This document shows, one piece after another, positions 24,703 to 33,328 of a stretch of DNA of 64,000 nucleotides; within the stretch, counting starts at the first letter, position 1, and the number at the start of each line of letters is the position of its first letter. This DNA comes from [Clostridium] leptum DSM 753 (lineage in GTDB: Bacteria > Bacillota > Clostridia > Oscillospirales > Acutalibacteraceae), in NCBI GenBank assembly GCA_000154345.1, contig DS480350.1, positions 434,001 to 498,000 on the forward strand, given 5' to 3'. Under the pieces are notes generated by a model that saw only the letters and a program-made list of their open reading frames with translations, ran no database searches and was not told the DNA's origin. The position numbers and the translations under genes are program-made.

Positions 24703-24972
24703 CCTCAGAAACCTCCAATCTCTGGTGATTTTATAGTATTATGATACAATAAATCTGAAAAAGAATCAAATATTATTTGTCAATTGCAATAAAATCGAAC
24801 GAAGCATTGTAAAAAAACCGTAAAACTTTTCTGAATAAATCGGGATATGCTTTTTCTTATCCCCAAAATAGATTATAATTGACCAGTAAGAAGCAGGCGG
24901 TTAAAGCCGGCTGGAAAAAGGAATTGGCCGGAAAAGACGGGCAACGGGATAATAAAGAAAGGCGGCGTTTTC
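24703..24972. other. Divergent AT-rich intergenic region
   Basis: Separates the minus-strand polyphosphate kinase from rlmA. A perfect -10 TATAAT (24874-24879) with a poor -35 may serve rlmA. No convincing promoter was found for the minus strand. Confidence 0.45.
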
Positions 24973-25803
24973 ATGTTTCCACTGTGCTGTCCTAAATGCG
25001 GACTGCCTCTGAAAAAGGAGGGAAACGGCTGCCAATGTTCTGAAGGGCACCGGTATGACCTCGCGAGAAGCGGCTATGTGAACCTTCTGCTGGCTAACGG
25101 CAAGCATTCTCTTCAGCCCGGCGACGATAAACGGATGGTGAGAGCCAGGCGTTTGTTTTTGGAAAAGGGATATTATGAGCCCTTCCGGAGAGCGGTGTGC
25201 CAGAAGGCTCTTGAGCGCCTTCCGATGGAGAGGCCTGTGGTGCTGGACGCCGGATGCGGAGAGGGCTACTATACCGGCGGGCTGGCTCAGGCTCTGAAGG
25301 AGCGGGGGAAAGCTCCGATGGCCGCGGGGGTCGATATCTCTAAAATCGCGGCTGATCAAGCTGCCAAGGCCCATAAGGGGATCCAGTTCGCCGTGGGCAG
25401 CGTGTTTCACTTGCCGGTGCTGGAGGCCTCCTGCGATTTGGCGATGAACCTGTTCGCTCCCTTATGCGCCGGTGAAATCCTGCGGGTGCTGAAGCCTGGC
25501 GGCGTATTTCTTCTGGGTGTGCCTGACCGAAGGCATCTATGGCAGCTGAAGCAGGCTGTTTACCGGGAACCCTATGAAAATGAACTGAAGGAGCCGGAGT
25601 TACCGGGCTTTTCCCTTCTGGAGGATTACCCTGTCAAGGATTGGTTATTACTAGATAATAACGAGGATATTCAGAATTTATTTCAGATGACGCCCTATTA
25701 CTATAAAACCTCCCGCCAGGATCAGGAGAGGGCGGAGCGGTTAGAGACATTAAAAACCCAGGTGGAATTCCGGGTTTTTGTTTACCGGAAGCAGGGCGCA
25801 TAA
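24973..25803 (+). CDS. rlmA: 23S rRNA (guanine-N1)-methyltransferase
   Basis: 276 residues. The N-terminal zinc ribbon CPKCGLPL...CSEGHRYD and the following DLARSGYVNLLL and GDDKRMVRARRLFLEKGYYEPF are hallmarks of RlmA; the SAM site is VVLDAGCGEGYYTGG. It methylates N1 of a guanine in helix 35 of 23S rRNA (G745 in RlmA-I, G748 in RlmA-II); which one cannot be told here. Some RlmA-II enzymes confer tylosin tolerance. A weak ribosome site (GAAAGGCGG) precedes the ATG. Confidence 0.93.
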   Translation: MFPLCCPKCGLPLKKEGNGCQCSEGHRYDLARSGYVNLLLANGKHSLQPGDDKRMVRARRLFLEKGYYEPFRRAVCQKALERLPMERPVVLDAGCGEGYYTGGLAQALKERGKAPMAAGVDISKIAADQAAKAHKGIQFAVGSVFHLPVLEASCDLAMNLFAPLCAGEILRVLKPGGVFLLGVPDRRHLWQLKQAVYREPYENELKEPELPGFSLLEDYPVKDWLLLDNNEDIQNLFQMTPYYYKTSRQDQERAERLETLKTQVEFRVFVYRKQGA

Positions 25804-25836
25804 GCCTAAAAAAGTGCAAAACTTGCATTTTAGGCT
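25803..25836. terminator. Hairpin after rlmA
   Basis: Nine-base arms 25803-25811 and 25828-25836 enclose a second small stem (TGCAA/TTGCA). No T run follows on the plus strand, so termination is uncertain. Confidence 0.4.
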
Positions 25837-25927
25837 GTTGGATGCTAAAATTAAAATAATTACGACCATTTTTATAGTGTGAAAGGCCATTGGGCCGGGT
25901 TGAAAACAACAAAGGCAGGTACAGCCA

Positions 25928-27304
25928 ATGACACAGGATAAGGTCTCAAAATACAAGCGCGTGGTCATGTTCCTCATCGGAATTGTGATTCTGGGAGCGA
26001 ATACCGCCATTTTTGGCTACGTATGGTACCAGTTCTACAGCGACGCTATCTTGCTGCCCTTTTACCGCAGGGGAAACTGGCTGGTAGTTGGCGTTTATTT
26101 GGTGATTTACTTTTTGTTTTCCAAAATTTACGGAGGCCTTAAGGTGGGAAACGCCAGGATCTCCGATATTATCTATTCACAGACCCTGGCGCTGTTATTC
26201 ACTAACGCGGTCACCTATGCTCAGATCAGCTTGATTGCCCGCCATCTCCTATGGCCTATCCCGGTGATCGTCATGACCGTAGCTCAGATCTGCCTGGTGG
26301 TTCTGTGGGCGTGCGGGGCGAACTGGGTATATTTCCATGTATTTCCCGCCAGGAAGATGCTTTTGGTTTACGGCAGCCATTCCGCTACCCGTCTGGCGCT
26401 GAAGATGAGCAAGCGGTCGGACAAGTATCTGATCTGCGCCGCGGTAAACGCGGAACTGGGCTATGACGAGGTTATTAAGCAGGTGGACAAGTTTCCGGCC
26501 ATCGTTATCTGCGATGTAAAGGGAAGCCTGCGGAATCAAATATTGAAATACTGCTACGGAAAATCTATTCGGGTTTATATCACCCCTAAGCTTTCCGATA
26601 TTATCATCGGCGGGTCGGAGGAAATCCATTTGTTTGACACCCCCCTGTTTTTATGCCGTAACTCCGGCCTGTCTCTGGACCAGCAGGTGGCCAAGCGGGC
26701 GCTGGATCTCATCTGCGGCGTTTTGGCTTTTATTGTCGCAAGCCCTTTTATGCTCATTACCGCCGCCGCCATCAAGCTTTACGATGGAGGGCCGGTGCTG
26801 TTTAAGCAGAAGCGGCTGACCATTGGAGGAAAGGAATTCAATGTCTATAAATTCCGAAGCATGGTGGTAGACGCGGAAAAGGATGGCGTGGCCAGGCTCG
26901 CTACCCAGCATGACGACCGGATTACCCCGGTGGGCAGGATCATCCGGAAGATTCGGTTCGACGAGCTGCCCCAGATACTGAATATCCTGAAAGGGGATAT
27001 GTCGATTGTCGGCCCGCGGCCGGAACGGCCTGAAATCGCGGAGGAATACAAAAAGGATATGCCGGAGTTTGACTACCGGCTGAAGGTGAAGGCCGGCCTC
27101 ACCGGATACGCTCAGATTTTAGGAAAATACAATACGCTTCCTTATGATAAGCTGAAGCTGGATTTGATATATATTGAAAATTATTCTCTCCTGCTGGACT
27201 TGAAGCTGATCTTAATGACCATCAAGATCCTTTTTATTCCAGAAAGTACCGAAGGGCTTGCCGACGGCGAGATCACTCCCTTGGATGAGGCTCAGAAAAA
27301 ATAG
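25928..27304 (+). CDS. Polyprenyl glycosylphosphotransferase initiating glycan synthesis
   Basis: 458 residues of the WbaP/CpsE/WsaP build. Four or five N-terminal membrane helices (about 10-130), a cytoplasmic NAD-binding-like middle domain (MLLVYGSHSATRLALKM), another helix (KRALDLICGVLAFIVASPF), then the bacterial sugar transferase domain with QKRLTIGGKEFNVYKFRSM, RKIRFDELPQILNILKGDMS and VGPRPERPEI. It moves a hexose-1-phosphate from a nucleotide sugar to undecaprenyl phosphate at the inner membrane face. It opens the polysaccharide locus; two glycosyltransferases follow within 14 and 11 bases. Confidence 0.93.
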   Translation: MTQDKVSKYKRVVMFLIGIVILGANTAIFGYVWYQFYSDAILLPFYRRGNWLVVGVYLVIYFLFSKIYGGLKVGNARISDIIYSQTLALLFTNAVTYAQISLIARHLLWPIPVIVMTVAQICLVVLWACGANWVYFHVFPARKMLLVYGSHSATRLALKMSKRSDKYLICAAVNAELGYDEVIKQVDKFPAIVICDVKGSLRNQILKYCYGKSIRVYITPKLSDIIIGGSEEIHLFDTPLFLCRNSGLSLDQQVAKRALDLICGVLAFIVASPFMLITAAAIKLYDGGPVLFKQKRLTIGGKEFNVYKFRSMVVDAEKDGVARLATQHDDRITPVGRIIRKIRFDELPQILNILKGDMSIVGPRPERPEIAEEYKKDMPEFDYRLKVKAGLTGYAQILGKYNTLPYDKLKLDLIYIENYSLLLDLKLILMTIKILFIPESTEGLADGEITPLDEAQKK

Positions 27305-27317
27305 AGATTAGAGGGTA

Positions 27318-28187
27318 ATGATGGAGCTTTCGATTATTATGATCAATTACAACACGCCTGAGCTGACTGCCCAGGCGGTGGAATCTATTTTGAAAACCAC
27401 TCATCAGGTTTCCTATGAAATTCTGGTAATAGATAATTCCTCCGAACGGGACAAGGAATACCGGCCTGAGGCGCTTCCGGCTCCGGTAAAGGTTTTTTAC
27501 GGCATTGAAAACAAAGGCTTCGGCAACGCCTGCAATTTGGGCGCTGAAAAGGCGGAGGGATCAATCCTTCTGTTTTTGAATTCCGACACCATTCTGCACG
27601 AGGGCTGTCTGGACAGAAGCCTTGCCTATCTGCGTAGTGAGGAGCGGATCGGCGGTCTGGGCATTCGCACGCTGAAGGATGACGGCACCCTGGACCACGG
27701 CTGCAAGCGGGGATTTCCAACGCCCAGCGCCTCGCTTTATTATTTTCTGGGGCTGGATAAAAGGCATCCGGAGAGCCGGAGGTACGGCGCTTACCGGCAA
27801 ACCTTTATCCGGGAGGACCAGACCGCCGAGGTGGACGCGGTATCCGGCTCGTTTCTGATGATGCCCAAGGAAGTATTTCAGAAGGTGGGCGGTTTTGACG
27901 AGGATTATTTCATGTACGGAGAGGATTTAGACCTTTGCTACCGGATTAAGGAAGCGGGCTACCGGGTGGTGTATTTCGCCGGGGCCTCCATGACCCACCT
28001 GCGGGGACAAAGCGGCCTTTCCGCCCAGTCCAAGGAAATTATTTACCAGTTTCATTACGCTATGGCGCTGTTTTACCGCAAGCATTTCAAGAAAAAATAT
28101 AATGTATTTGTTACCGGAGCGGTGTATGCCGGCATTTGGCTGAAATATGGCCTTACCCGTCTGAAATCAATGCTGAAAAGAGGATGA
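27318..28187 (+). CDS. GT2 glycosyltransferase (rhamnosyltransferase-like)
   Basis: 289 residues, GT-A fold. The nucleotide-sugar site begins MELSIIMINYNTPELT, the metal motif is LLFLNSDT, and VSGSFLMMPKEVFQKVGGFD with EDLDLCYRIKEAGYRV forms the acceptor/catalytic part. This set is typical of WbbL-like rhamnosyltransferases of the GT2 family. The rml genes nearby supply dTDP-rhamnose, which supports but does not prove that donor. It has two adjacent ATG codons; the first is listed. Confidence 0.9.
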   Translation: MMELSIIMINYNTPELTAQAVESILKTTHQVSYEILVIDNSSERDKEYRPEALPAPVKVFYGIENKGFGNACNLGAEKAEGSILLFLNSDTILHEGCLDRSLAYLRSEERIGGLGIRTLKDDGTLDHGCKRGFPTPSASLYYFLGLDKRHPESRRYGAYRQTFIREDQTAEVDAVSGSFLMMPKEVFQKVGGFDEDYFMYGEDLDLCYRIKEAGYRVVYFAGASMTHLRGQSGLSAQSKEIIYQFHYAMALFYRKHFKKKYNVFVTGAVYAGIWLKYGLTRLKSMLKRG

Positions 28188-28197
28188 TCTGGGGATT

Positions 28198-29124
28198 ATG
28201 ATCGATATACTCATGACCGTCTATAATGGGGAACAGTATGTGGTCCCTCAAATAGAGTCCATTTTGAATCAGACCGATTCCAACTGGAAACTCTTTATAC
28301 AGGACGACTGCTCCACAGACCGGACGGTGGAGCTGATCGAGCCTTATGTCAGGCGCTATCCGGAGAGAATCACCCTTTTGCGGAACGAGAAAAACAGCGG
28401 GTCGGCCCAAAAGAACTTTTTCAGCATGCTGCCCCTGGTGGAGCACAGCTATTGTATGTTCTGCGACCACGACGACGTATGGAAGCCGAGAAAGGTCGAG
28501 ATGACCGTCCGCAGAATGATGGAGCTGGAGCAGGCCAACGGACAGGATACCCCGCTGCTGGTTCACACGGACCTGGCGGTGGCGGATGAGAATTTAAAGG
28601 TGCTTTCCGACTCCATGTTCCGAAGCCAGAACCTGAACCGGAAGGGGAATAGGCTGAACAATCTTTTGGTGCAGAATAATGTGACCGGATGCACAATGAT
28701 GGTGAATAAAGCATTGGTGGATATGGTAGGGCCGACCCCGAAGCACGCGGTAATGCATGACTGGTGGATGGCGCTGATCGCCGCCTGCTTTGGAAAAATC
28801 GGCTTTGTGCGTCAGGCGACGATTTTATACCGCCAGCACCGCGCCAATGAGGTGGGTGCGAAAAACGCCAGAAGCCTGAGCTATAACGCCAGGAGGCTTG
28901 CCGAAAGGGAGCAGGCCAGAAAGGTGCTGAACGACACCTACCTCCAGGCCAGGGAGTTTGAGGAAAGGTATCACGCCCTGCTGAAGCCGGAGGATCTGGA
29001 GCTTTTACAGGTTTACCAGAACCTTCCCTATTTCGGCAAGCTGAGGAGAATCGCTGTTTTATTCCGCTATCACCTTTTCAAACACGGCCTTGCCAGAATT
29101 TTAGGCCAGCTTTTGTTCGTCTGA
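28198..29124 (+). CDS. GT2 glycosyltransferase
   Basis: 308 residues. The start IDILMTVYNGEQYVVPQIES, the donor site IQDDCSTDRTVELI and the metal motif FCDHDDVWKPRKVEM mark a GT2 enzyme of the RgpB/WbbI-like type. HDWWMALIAACFGKIG matches the conserved region seen in rhamnan glycosyltransferases. The last 80 residues look helical and basic, perhaps membrane-associated. It begins 11 bases after the preceding transferase and probably adds the next sugar to the lipid-linked chain. Confidence 0.9.
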   Translation: MIDILMTVYNGEQYVVPQIESILNQTDSNWKLFIQDDCSTDRTVELIEPYVRRYPERITLLRNEKNSGSAQKNFFSMLPLVEHSYCMFCDHDDVWKPRKVEMTVRRMMELEQANGQDTPLLVHTDLAVADENLKVLSDSMFRSQNLNRKGNRLNNLLVQNNVTGCTMMVNKALVDMVGPTPKHAVMHDWWMALIAACFGKIGFVRQATILYRQHRANEVGAKNARSLSYNARRLAEREQARKVLNDTYLQAREFEERYHALLKPEDLELLQVYQNLPYFGKLRRIAVLFRYHLFKHGLARILGQLLFV

Positions 29125-29183
29125 TTTTGTCTATTTGTACAGGAACCAAAAGGGAAACCTGGGTTAATTTGGTTTTTCGACTC

Positions 29184-29213
29184 TTAACAAAGCGTAAAGA
29201 AATATGGTATAAT
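29184..29213 (+). promoter_or_regulatory. Promoter upstream of the rml genes
   Basis: TTAACA (29184-29189) and TATAAT (29208-29213) are 18 bases apart, and the -10 has a TGG extension. It gives a leader of about 300 bases before rmlA. Confidence 0.75.
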
Positions 29214-29225
29214 AACCTCGCCCAT

Positions 29226-29448
29226 AGGCGGCGGAGCCGCCTTTTCTGCTTGCGAAAGCCTTGGAATATCCAGAAAAAATAAGCGCTGTCAAAAAAGCGC
29301 GGGCTTCGCAGGCTCGATCTTCCGGAACCATGGCTTGCCGAGCCTGCCCGCGCGGATTCCTGTTCACACCGCGGGCCGGCAGAAATCCGGCGGCCGCCTG
29401 ATAGCTTCTGCTGACGGCGAAACGATGAAGCTTTCATAAACAGGAATC
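29226..29448 (+). promoter_or_regulatory. Structured leader of rmlA with an early terminator-like hairpin
   Basis: A 7-bp GC-rich stem (29226-29232 with 29236-29242) followed by TTTC starts only a few bases after the expected transcription start. Next come a bulged stem 29297-29303/29347-29353 with 29309-29316/29339-29346, and an exact 10-base inverted repeat (29355-29364 with 29439-29448) enclosing a smaller GC stem. No gene lies here. The layout suggests attenuation or an RNA element, but no known riboswitch class was recognised. Confidence 0.45.
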
Positions 29449-29527
29449 GGCGGCTGTCATTTGCCGCTGCCTGCCTACTGGGAAGGCTTCCCTTTGAAAT
29501 AGAAATCAATTTTATGGAGGTACCCGT

Positions 29528-30409
29528 ATGAAAGGTATTATTCTTGCGGGCGGAGCCGGCACCCGGCTGTATCCGTCTACCATTGCGTGCTCAAAGCAGA
29601 TTCTTACCGTTTACGACAAACCGATGATTTATTATCCTCTCTCCACCCTGATGCTGGCGAAAATCCGGGAGGTGCTGATTATTTCCACGCCTCGGGATGT
29701 GAAGGTTTTTGAGGAGCTGCTGGGTGACGGCAGCCAGCTGGGCATGGAGATTACCTATACTGTCCAGGAAGCCCCCAGAGGACTGGCCGAGGCCTTTATC
29801 CTGGGAGAAAAATTCATCGGAAACGACCATGTGTGCCTGGTGCTGGGAGATAATATTTTCTATGGCTACGGCTTTTCCGAGCGGCTGCAAAGGGCCGCAT
29901 CCCATCAGGACGGCGCTACTATCTTCGGCTATCACGTGAGCAATCCCAAGGATTTCGGCGTAGTAGACTTTGACAGCGACGGCAACGTGCTCTCCATTGA
30001 GGAAAAGCCCCAGAACCCAAAATCCAACTACGCGGTGCCCGGGCTGTATTTTTACGACAACAACGTGGTGGAGATCGCCAAAAATGTGAAGCCCTCCGCT
30101 CGGGGAGAATTAGAGATCACCTCGGTGAATAACGCTTACCTGGAGCAGGGAAAACTGAAGGTGGAGCTGTTCGGCAGAGGAATGGCTTGGCTGGATACCG
30201 GCACTCACCGGGCCATGCTGGACGCCGCCAACTTCATCGAGGCGGTGCAGACCCGTCAGGGGCTTTATGTAGCCTGCCTGGAGGAAATCGCCTACCGCAA
30301 CGGCTTTATCGATAAAGCGCAGCTGTTGAAGCAGGCGGACCGGTTCCAGAAGACAGAATACGGACAATACCTGTATCAAATTGCGGAAACGGTAAAACTT
30401 AAGAAATAA
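29528..30409 (+). CDS. rmlA: Glucose-1-phosphate thymidylyltransferase
   Basis: 293 residues of normal RmlA length. The nucleotidyltransferase signature GGAGTRLYPST with CSKQILTVYDKPMIYYPLST, the metal-site VLGDNIFYG and the rmlA-type GTHRAMLDAANFIE are present. It joins dTTP and glucose-1-phosphate to dTDP-glucose, the first step to dTDP-L-rhamnose. TGGAGGT precedes the ATG. First of four genes in the order A-D-B-C. Confidence 0.97.
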   Translation: MKGIILAGGAGTRLYPSTIACSKQILTVYDKPMIYYPLSTLMLAKIREVLIISTPRDVKVFEELLGDGSQLGMEITYTVQEAPRGLAEAFILGEKFIGNDHVCLVLGDNIFYGYGFSERLQRAASHQDGATIFGYHVSNPKDFGVVDFDSDGNVLSIEEKPQNPKSNYAVPGLYFYDNNVVEIAKNVKPSARGELEITSVNNAYLEQGKLKVELFGRGMAWLDTGTHRAMLDAANFIEAVQTRQGLYVACLEEIAYRNGFIDKAQLLKQADRFQKTEYGQYLYQIAETVKLKK

Positions 30410-30421
30410 GAAGGTGCGTTC

Positions 30422-31309
30422 ATGAACGTATTAGTAACCGGCTGTAAGGGACAGCTAGGCAACGAGCTTTATAAAATCATCACGGAAAAAAAGTCCGAGC
30501 TGGGGGAAATTCCTCAGTGCTTTCATGACTGTAAGCTTACCTGCATCGACGTGGAGGATTTGGATATCACCGATCTGGAAGCGGTTCAGGCTTACACCAG
30601 GACTTTGAGGCCGGAGGTAGTCATCAACTGCGCCGCATATACTAATGTGAACGGATGTGAAAGCGACCGGGACGCGGCGTTCCGGGTCAACGCCCTGGGC
30701 CCCAGAAATCTTGCTGTGGCCTGCGAGGAAACCGGCGCCAAGCTGGTGCACGTGTCTACCGACTACGTGTTTCCGGGAGACGGCACAGAGCCTTACGTGG
30801 AGTGGGACCTGTGCGGCCCCCAGTCTGTTTACGGCAGAACCAAGTATTTGGGAGAACAGTATGTCCGTGATTTCTGCTCCCGGTATTTTATCGTCAGAAC
30901 CGCGTGGCTTTACGGCTATGTGGGCAATAACTTTGTAAAAACTATGCGCCGCCTGGGCACGGAAAAGGGGGCGGTGAAGGTAGTCAGCGACCAGGTGGGC
31001 ACTCCCACGAACGCGGCGGACCTGGCCCATCACCTTTTGAAGCTGGCGGCCACCTGCGAGTATGGCGTTTACCACTGCACCGGAAACGGTCCGGCGTGCA
31101 GCTGGTATGAGTTTACCAAGAAGATCATGGAATACAGCGGCATCAGCGCCGCGGTGACTCCCTGTACCACAGAGGAGTATCCCACCCCGGCGAAAAGGCC
31201 CGCGTATTCCGTTTTGGATAATTGTATGCTGCGGGTAACCGTAGGAGACGAGATGCGGGACTGGCAGGAAGCCCTGAAGTGCTACATCGAGAAAATCGAC
31301 GAGAAATAA
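30422..31309 (+). CDS. rmlD: dTDP-4-dehydrorhamnose reductase
   Basis: 295 residues, short-chain dehydrogenase fold. The NADPH loop VLVTGCKGQLGNELY and the catalytic pair in YGRTKYLGE identify it; VINCAAYTNVNGCE and STDYVFPGDG are typical RmlD stretches. It makes dTDP-L-rhamnose from the 4-keto precursor, last in the pathway although second in the gene order. It starts 12 bases after rmlA. Confidence 0.95.
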   Translation: MNVLVTGCKGQLGNELYKIITEKKSELGEIPQCFHDCKLTCIDVEDLDITDLEAVQAYTRTLRPEVVINCAAYTNVNGCESDRDAAFRVNALGPRNLAVACEETGAKLVHVSTDYVFPGDGTEPYVEWDLCGPQSVYGRTKYLGEQYVRDFCSRYFIVRTAWLYGYVGNNFVKTMRRLGTEKGAVKVVSDQVGTPTNAADLAHHLLKLAATCEYGVYHCTGNGPACSWYEFTKKIMEYSGISAAVTPCTTEEYPTPAKRPAYSVLDNCMLRVTVGDEMRDWQEALKCYIEKIDEK

Positions 31310-31334
31310 GATTGATAGAAATGAGGAATTCGGA

Positions 31335-32393
31335 ATGAAAACCTATTTAGTCACCGGCGGCGCCGGCTTTATCGGCTCTAACTTCGTGATCTATATGCTG
31401 AACAAATACAGCGACGTTAAGATCATCAACGTGGACAAGCTGACCTATGCCGGCAATCTGGAAAACCTGAAGAGTGTGGAAAGCAACCCGAATTATGTCT
31501 TTGTTCAGGCGGATATCTGTGACAAAGAGGCGATCCAGAGCCTGTTTGACCAGTACGACATTGATTACGTGGTGAACTTTGCCGCGGAAAGCCATGTGGA
31601 CCGTTCCATTACCAATCCGGAGATTTTCGTCCAGACCAATGTTTTGGGCACCGTCAACCTTTTGAATATTGCGAAAAACGCCTGGGCCGTGGGCGACGAC
31701 CAGTACAAGGATGGCGTAAAGTTCATGCAGGTTTCCACGGACGAGGTGTACGGCTCCCTGGGTGCGGAGGGCTTCTTTATGGAAACCACTCCCCTGGATC
31801 CCCACAGCCCTTATTCCTCCAGCAAGGCCTCCGCGGACCTGTTCGTCAAGGCTTATTCCGATACCTATAAGCTGCCGGTGAACATCACCCGGTGCTCCAA
31901 TAACTACGGCCCGTATCAGTTCCCAGAGAAGCTGATCCCCCTGATGATCAACAACACCCTCCAGCATAAGGAGCTTCCGATCTACGGAGACGGGATGCAG
32001 ATCCGCGACTGGCTGTATGTGGAAGACCACTGCAAGGCCATCGATATGGTGGTGCGCGGCGGAAAGCTGGGGGAGGTCTATAACGTAGGAGGCCATAACG
32101 AGCGGCCGAATATTGTGATTGTCAAGACAATTTTAGAATATGTAAAAGAAAATGTGGACCCGGCGGTAGGGGAGCACATGATGAAGCATGTGGCCGACCG
32201 GAAGGGCCACGACCGGCGGTACGGAATTGATCCGGAAAAGATCAAGAGGGATCTGGGCTGGTATCCTGAGACCACCTTTGAGGTGGGCATCAAAAAGACC
32301 ATCCAGTGGTACCTGAACCACAAAGAATGGATGGAAAACGTCACCAGCGGCGCCTATCAGGAGTACTATCAGAGGATGTACAGCAACCGGTAA
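31335..32393 (+). CDS. rmlB: dTDP-glucose 4,6-dehydratase
   Basis: 352 residues, extended short-chain dehydrogenase. NAD loop TGGAGFIGSNFV, FAAESHVDRSI, the catalytic STDEVYGSLG and YSSSKASADLFV, and NNYGPYQFPEKLIPL are all RmlB hallmarks. It converts dTDP-glucose to dTDP-4-keto-6-deoxyglucose. GAGGAAT precedes the ATG. Followed by a 233-base gap before rmlC. Confidence 0.97.
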   Translation: MKTYLVTGGAGFIGSNFVIYMLNKYSDVKIINVDKLTYAGNLENLKSVESNPNYVFVQADICDKEAIQSLFDQYDIDYVVNFAAESHVDRSITNPEIFVQTNVLGTVNLLNIAKNAWAVGDDQYKDGVKFMQVSTDEVYGSLGAEGFFMETTPLDPHSPYSSSKASADLFVKAYSDTYKLPVNITRCSNNYGPYQFPEKLIPLMINNTLQHKELPIYGDGMQIRDWLYVEDHCKAIDMVVRGGKLGEVYNVGGHNERPNIVIVKTILEYVKENVDPAVGEHMMKHVADRKGHDRRYGIDPEKIKRDLGWYPETTFEVGIKKTIQWYLNHKEWMENVTSGAYQEYYQRMYSNR

Positions 32394-32403
32394 CAAATCA
32401 ACC

Positions 32404-32454
32404 AGCAGAGGCTTGCGGCAAAAGGTGTTTTCTTTGGCGGCGACCTCTGCTTTG
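32404..32454 (+). terminator. Possible terminator or attenuator between rmlB and rmlC
   Basis: Eight-base arms (32404-32411 with 32444-32451) enclose a 32-base loop and are followed by TTG. The large loop makes termination uncertain. The rest of the gap to 32626 holds no gene; a second small stem (GCAGAC/GTCTGC) lies near 32576. Confidence 0.35.
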
Positions 32455-32626
32455 CATGTTTAAGAAAGCGGCTTCGCGGCTTAGCAGGGAATGAAAGCCT
32501 TTGCTTCTGCAGTCTGCGGCTGCCGTGCCGAAGGCAAACTCTTAAGCCTGCTGACAGCTAATCCAGTGAACTAAGCAGACGCACTTAAAATGTCTGCAAA
32601 TATTTAGGATACGAGGAACGATTGCT

Positions 32627-33196
32627 ATGGGACAATTTCAGTTTACGAAAACCGGGATCGAAGGCCTTGTCGTGGTAGAGCCTAAGGTGTTCGGCGACAA
32701 CAGAGGCTATTTCATGGAGACCTATAATTATAACGATTTTAAAGCCGCCGGCCTGGATATGGTGTTTGTCCAGGACAACCAGAGCAAGTCTAAAAAGGGT
32801 GTGCTCAGAGGCCTTCATTTTCAAAAGAAAAACCCCCAGGGCAAGCTGGTGCGGGTGGTCAGCGGCGAGGTTTACGACGTTGCCGTGGATTTGCGCAGGG
32901 GCAGCGACACCTATGGAAAGTGGTACGGCGTGCTGCTTTCCGCGGAAAACAAGAAACAGTTTTACGTGCCGGAGGGCTTTGCCCACGGATTTGTTGTGAT
33001 GTCTGAAACGGCGGAGTTCGTTTATAAATGCACCCGGTTTTACGATCCCAGCGACGAGGGCGGCCTGATGTGGAACGACCCGGAAATTGGAATCGACTGG
33101 CCGGTGCCGGAAAACGCGGAGCTGCTTCTGAGCGAGAAGGATCAGCATCACCAGCCGCTGAAGGACTTTGAAAGCCCCTTTACGATGGAGGGCTGA
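32627..33196 (+). CDS. rmlC: dTDP-4-dehydrorhamnose 3,5-epimerase
   Basis: 189 residues, cupin fold. Conserved motifs include GDNRGYFMETYNYNDF, VQDNQSKSKKGVLRGLHFQ (catalytic His region), GEVYDVAVDLRRGSDTYGKW and VPEGFAHGFVVMSE. It epimerises C3 and C5 of dTDP-4-keto-6-deoxyglucose. Weak ribosome site (GAGGAA). Completes the rhamnose donor pathway in the locus. Confidence 0.96.
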   Translation: MGQFQFTKTGIEGLVVVEPKVFGDNRGYFMETYNYNDFKAAGLDMVFVQDNQSKSKKGVLRGLHFQKKNPQGKLVRVVSGEVYDVAVDLRRGSDTYGKWYGVLLSAENKKQFYVPEGFAHGFVVMSETAEFVYKCTRFYDPSDEGGLMWNDPEIGIDWPVPENAELLLSEKDQHHQPLKDFESPFTMEG

Positions 33197-33266
33197 CGAT
33201 TCCATTAGCCTTTTGAAGAAAGCGCAGCGGACAGCGGGCGCAATAACAGACAGCATTAAAATTTTT

Positions 33267-33305
33267 CAGCGGCTGCGGCCAGTAGAAGATCGGCCGTAGC
33301 CGCTG
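33267..33305 (+). promoter_or_regulatory. Strong hairpin in front of the ABC-2 permease gene
   Basis: Arms 33267-33280 and 33292-33305 pair over 14 bases with one G-U pair. No T run follows on the plus strand, and the next gene starts 24 bases later. It could stabilise or process the mRNA between rmlC and the exporter genes. Confidence 0.5.
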
Positions 33306-33328
33306 CGCTATAAAGGTAGGGAGCTGCT

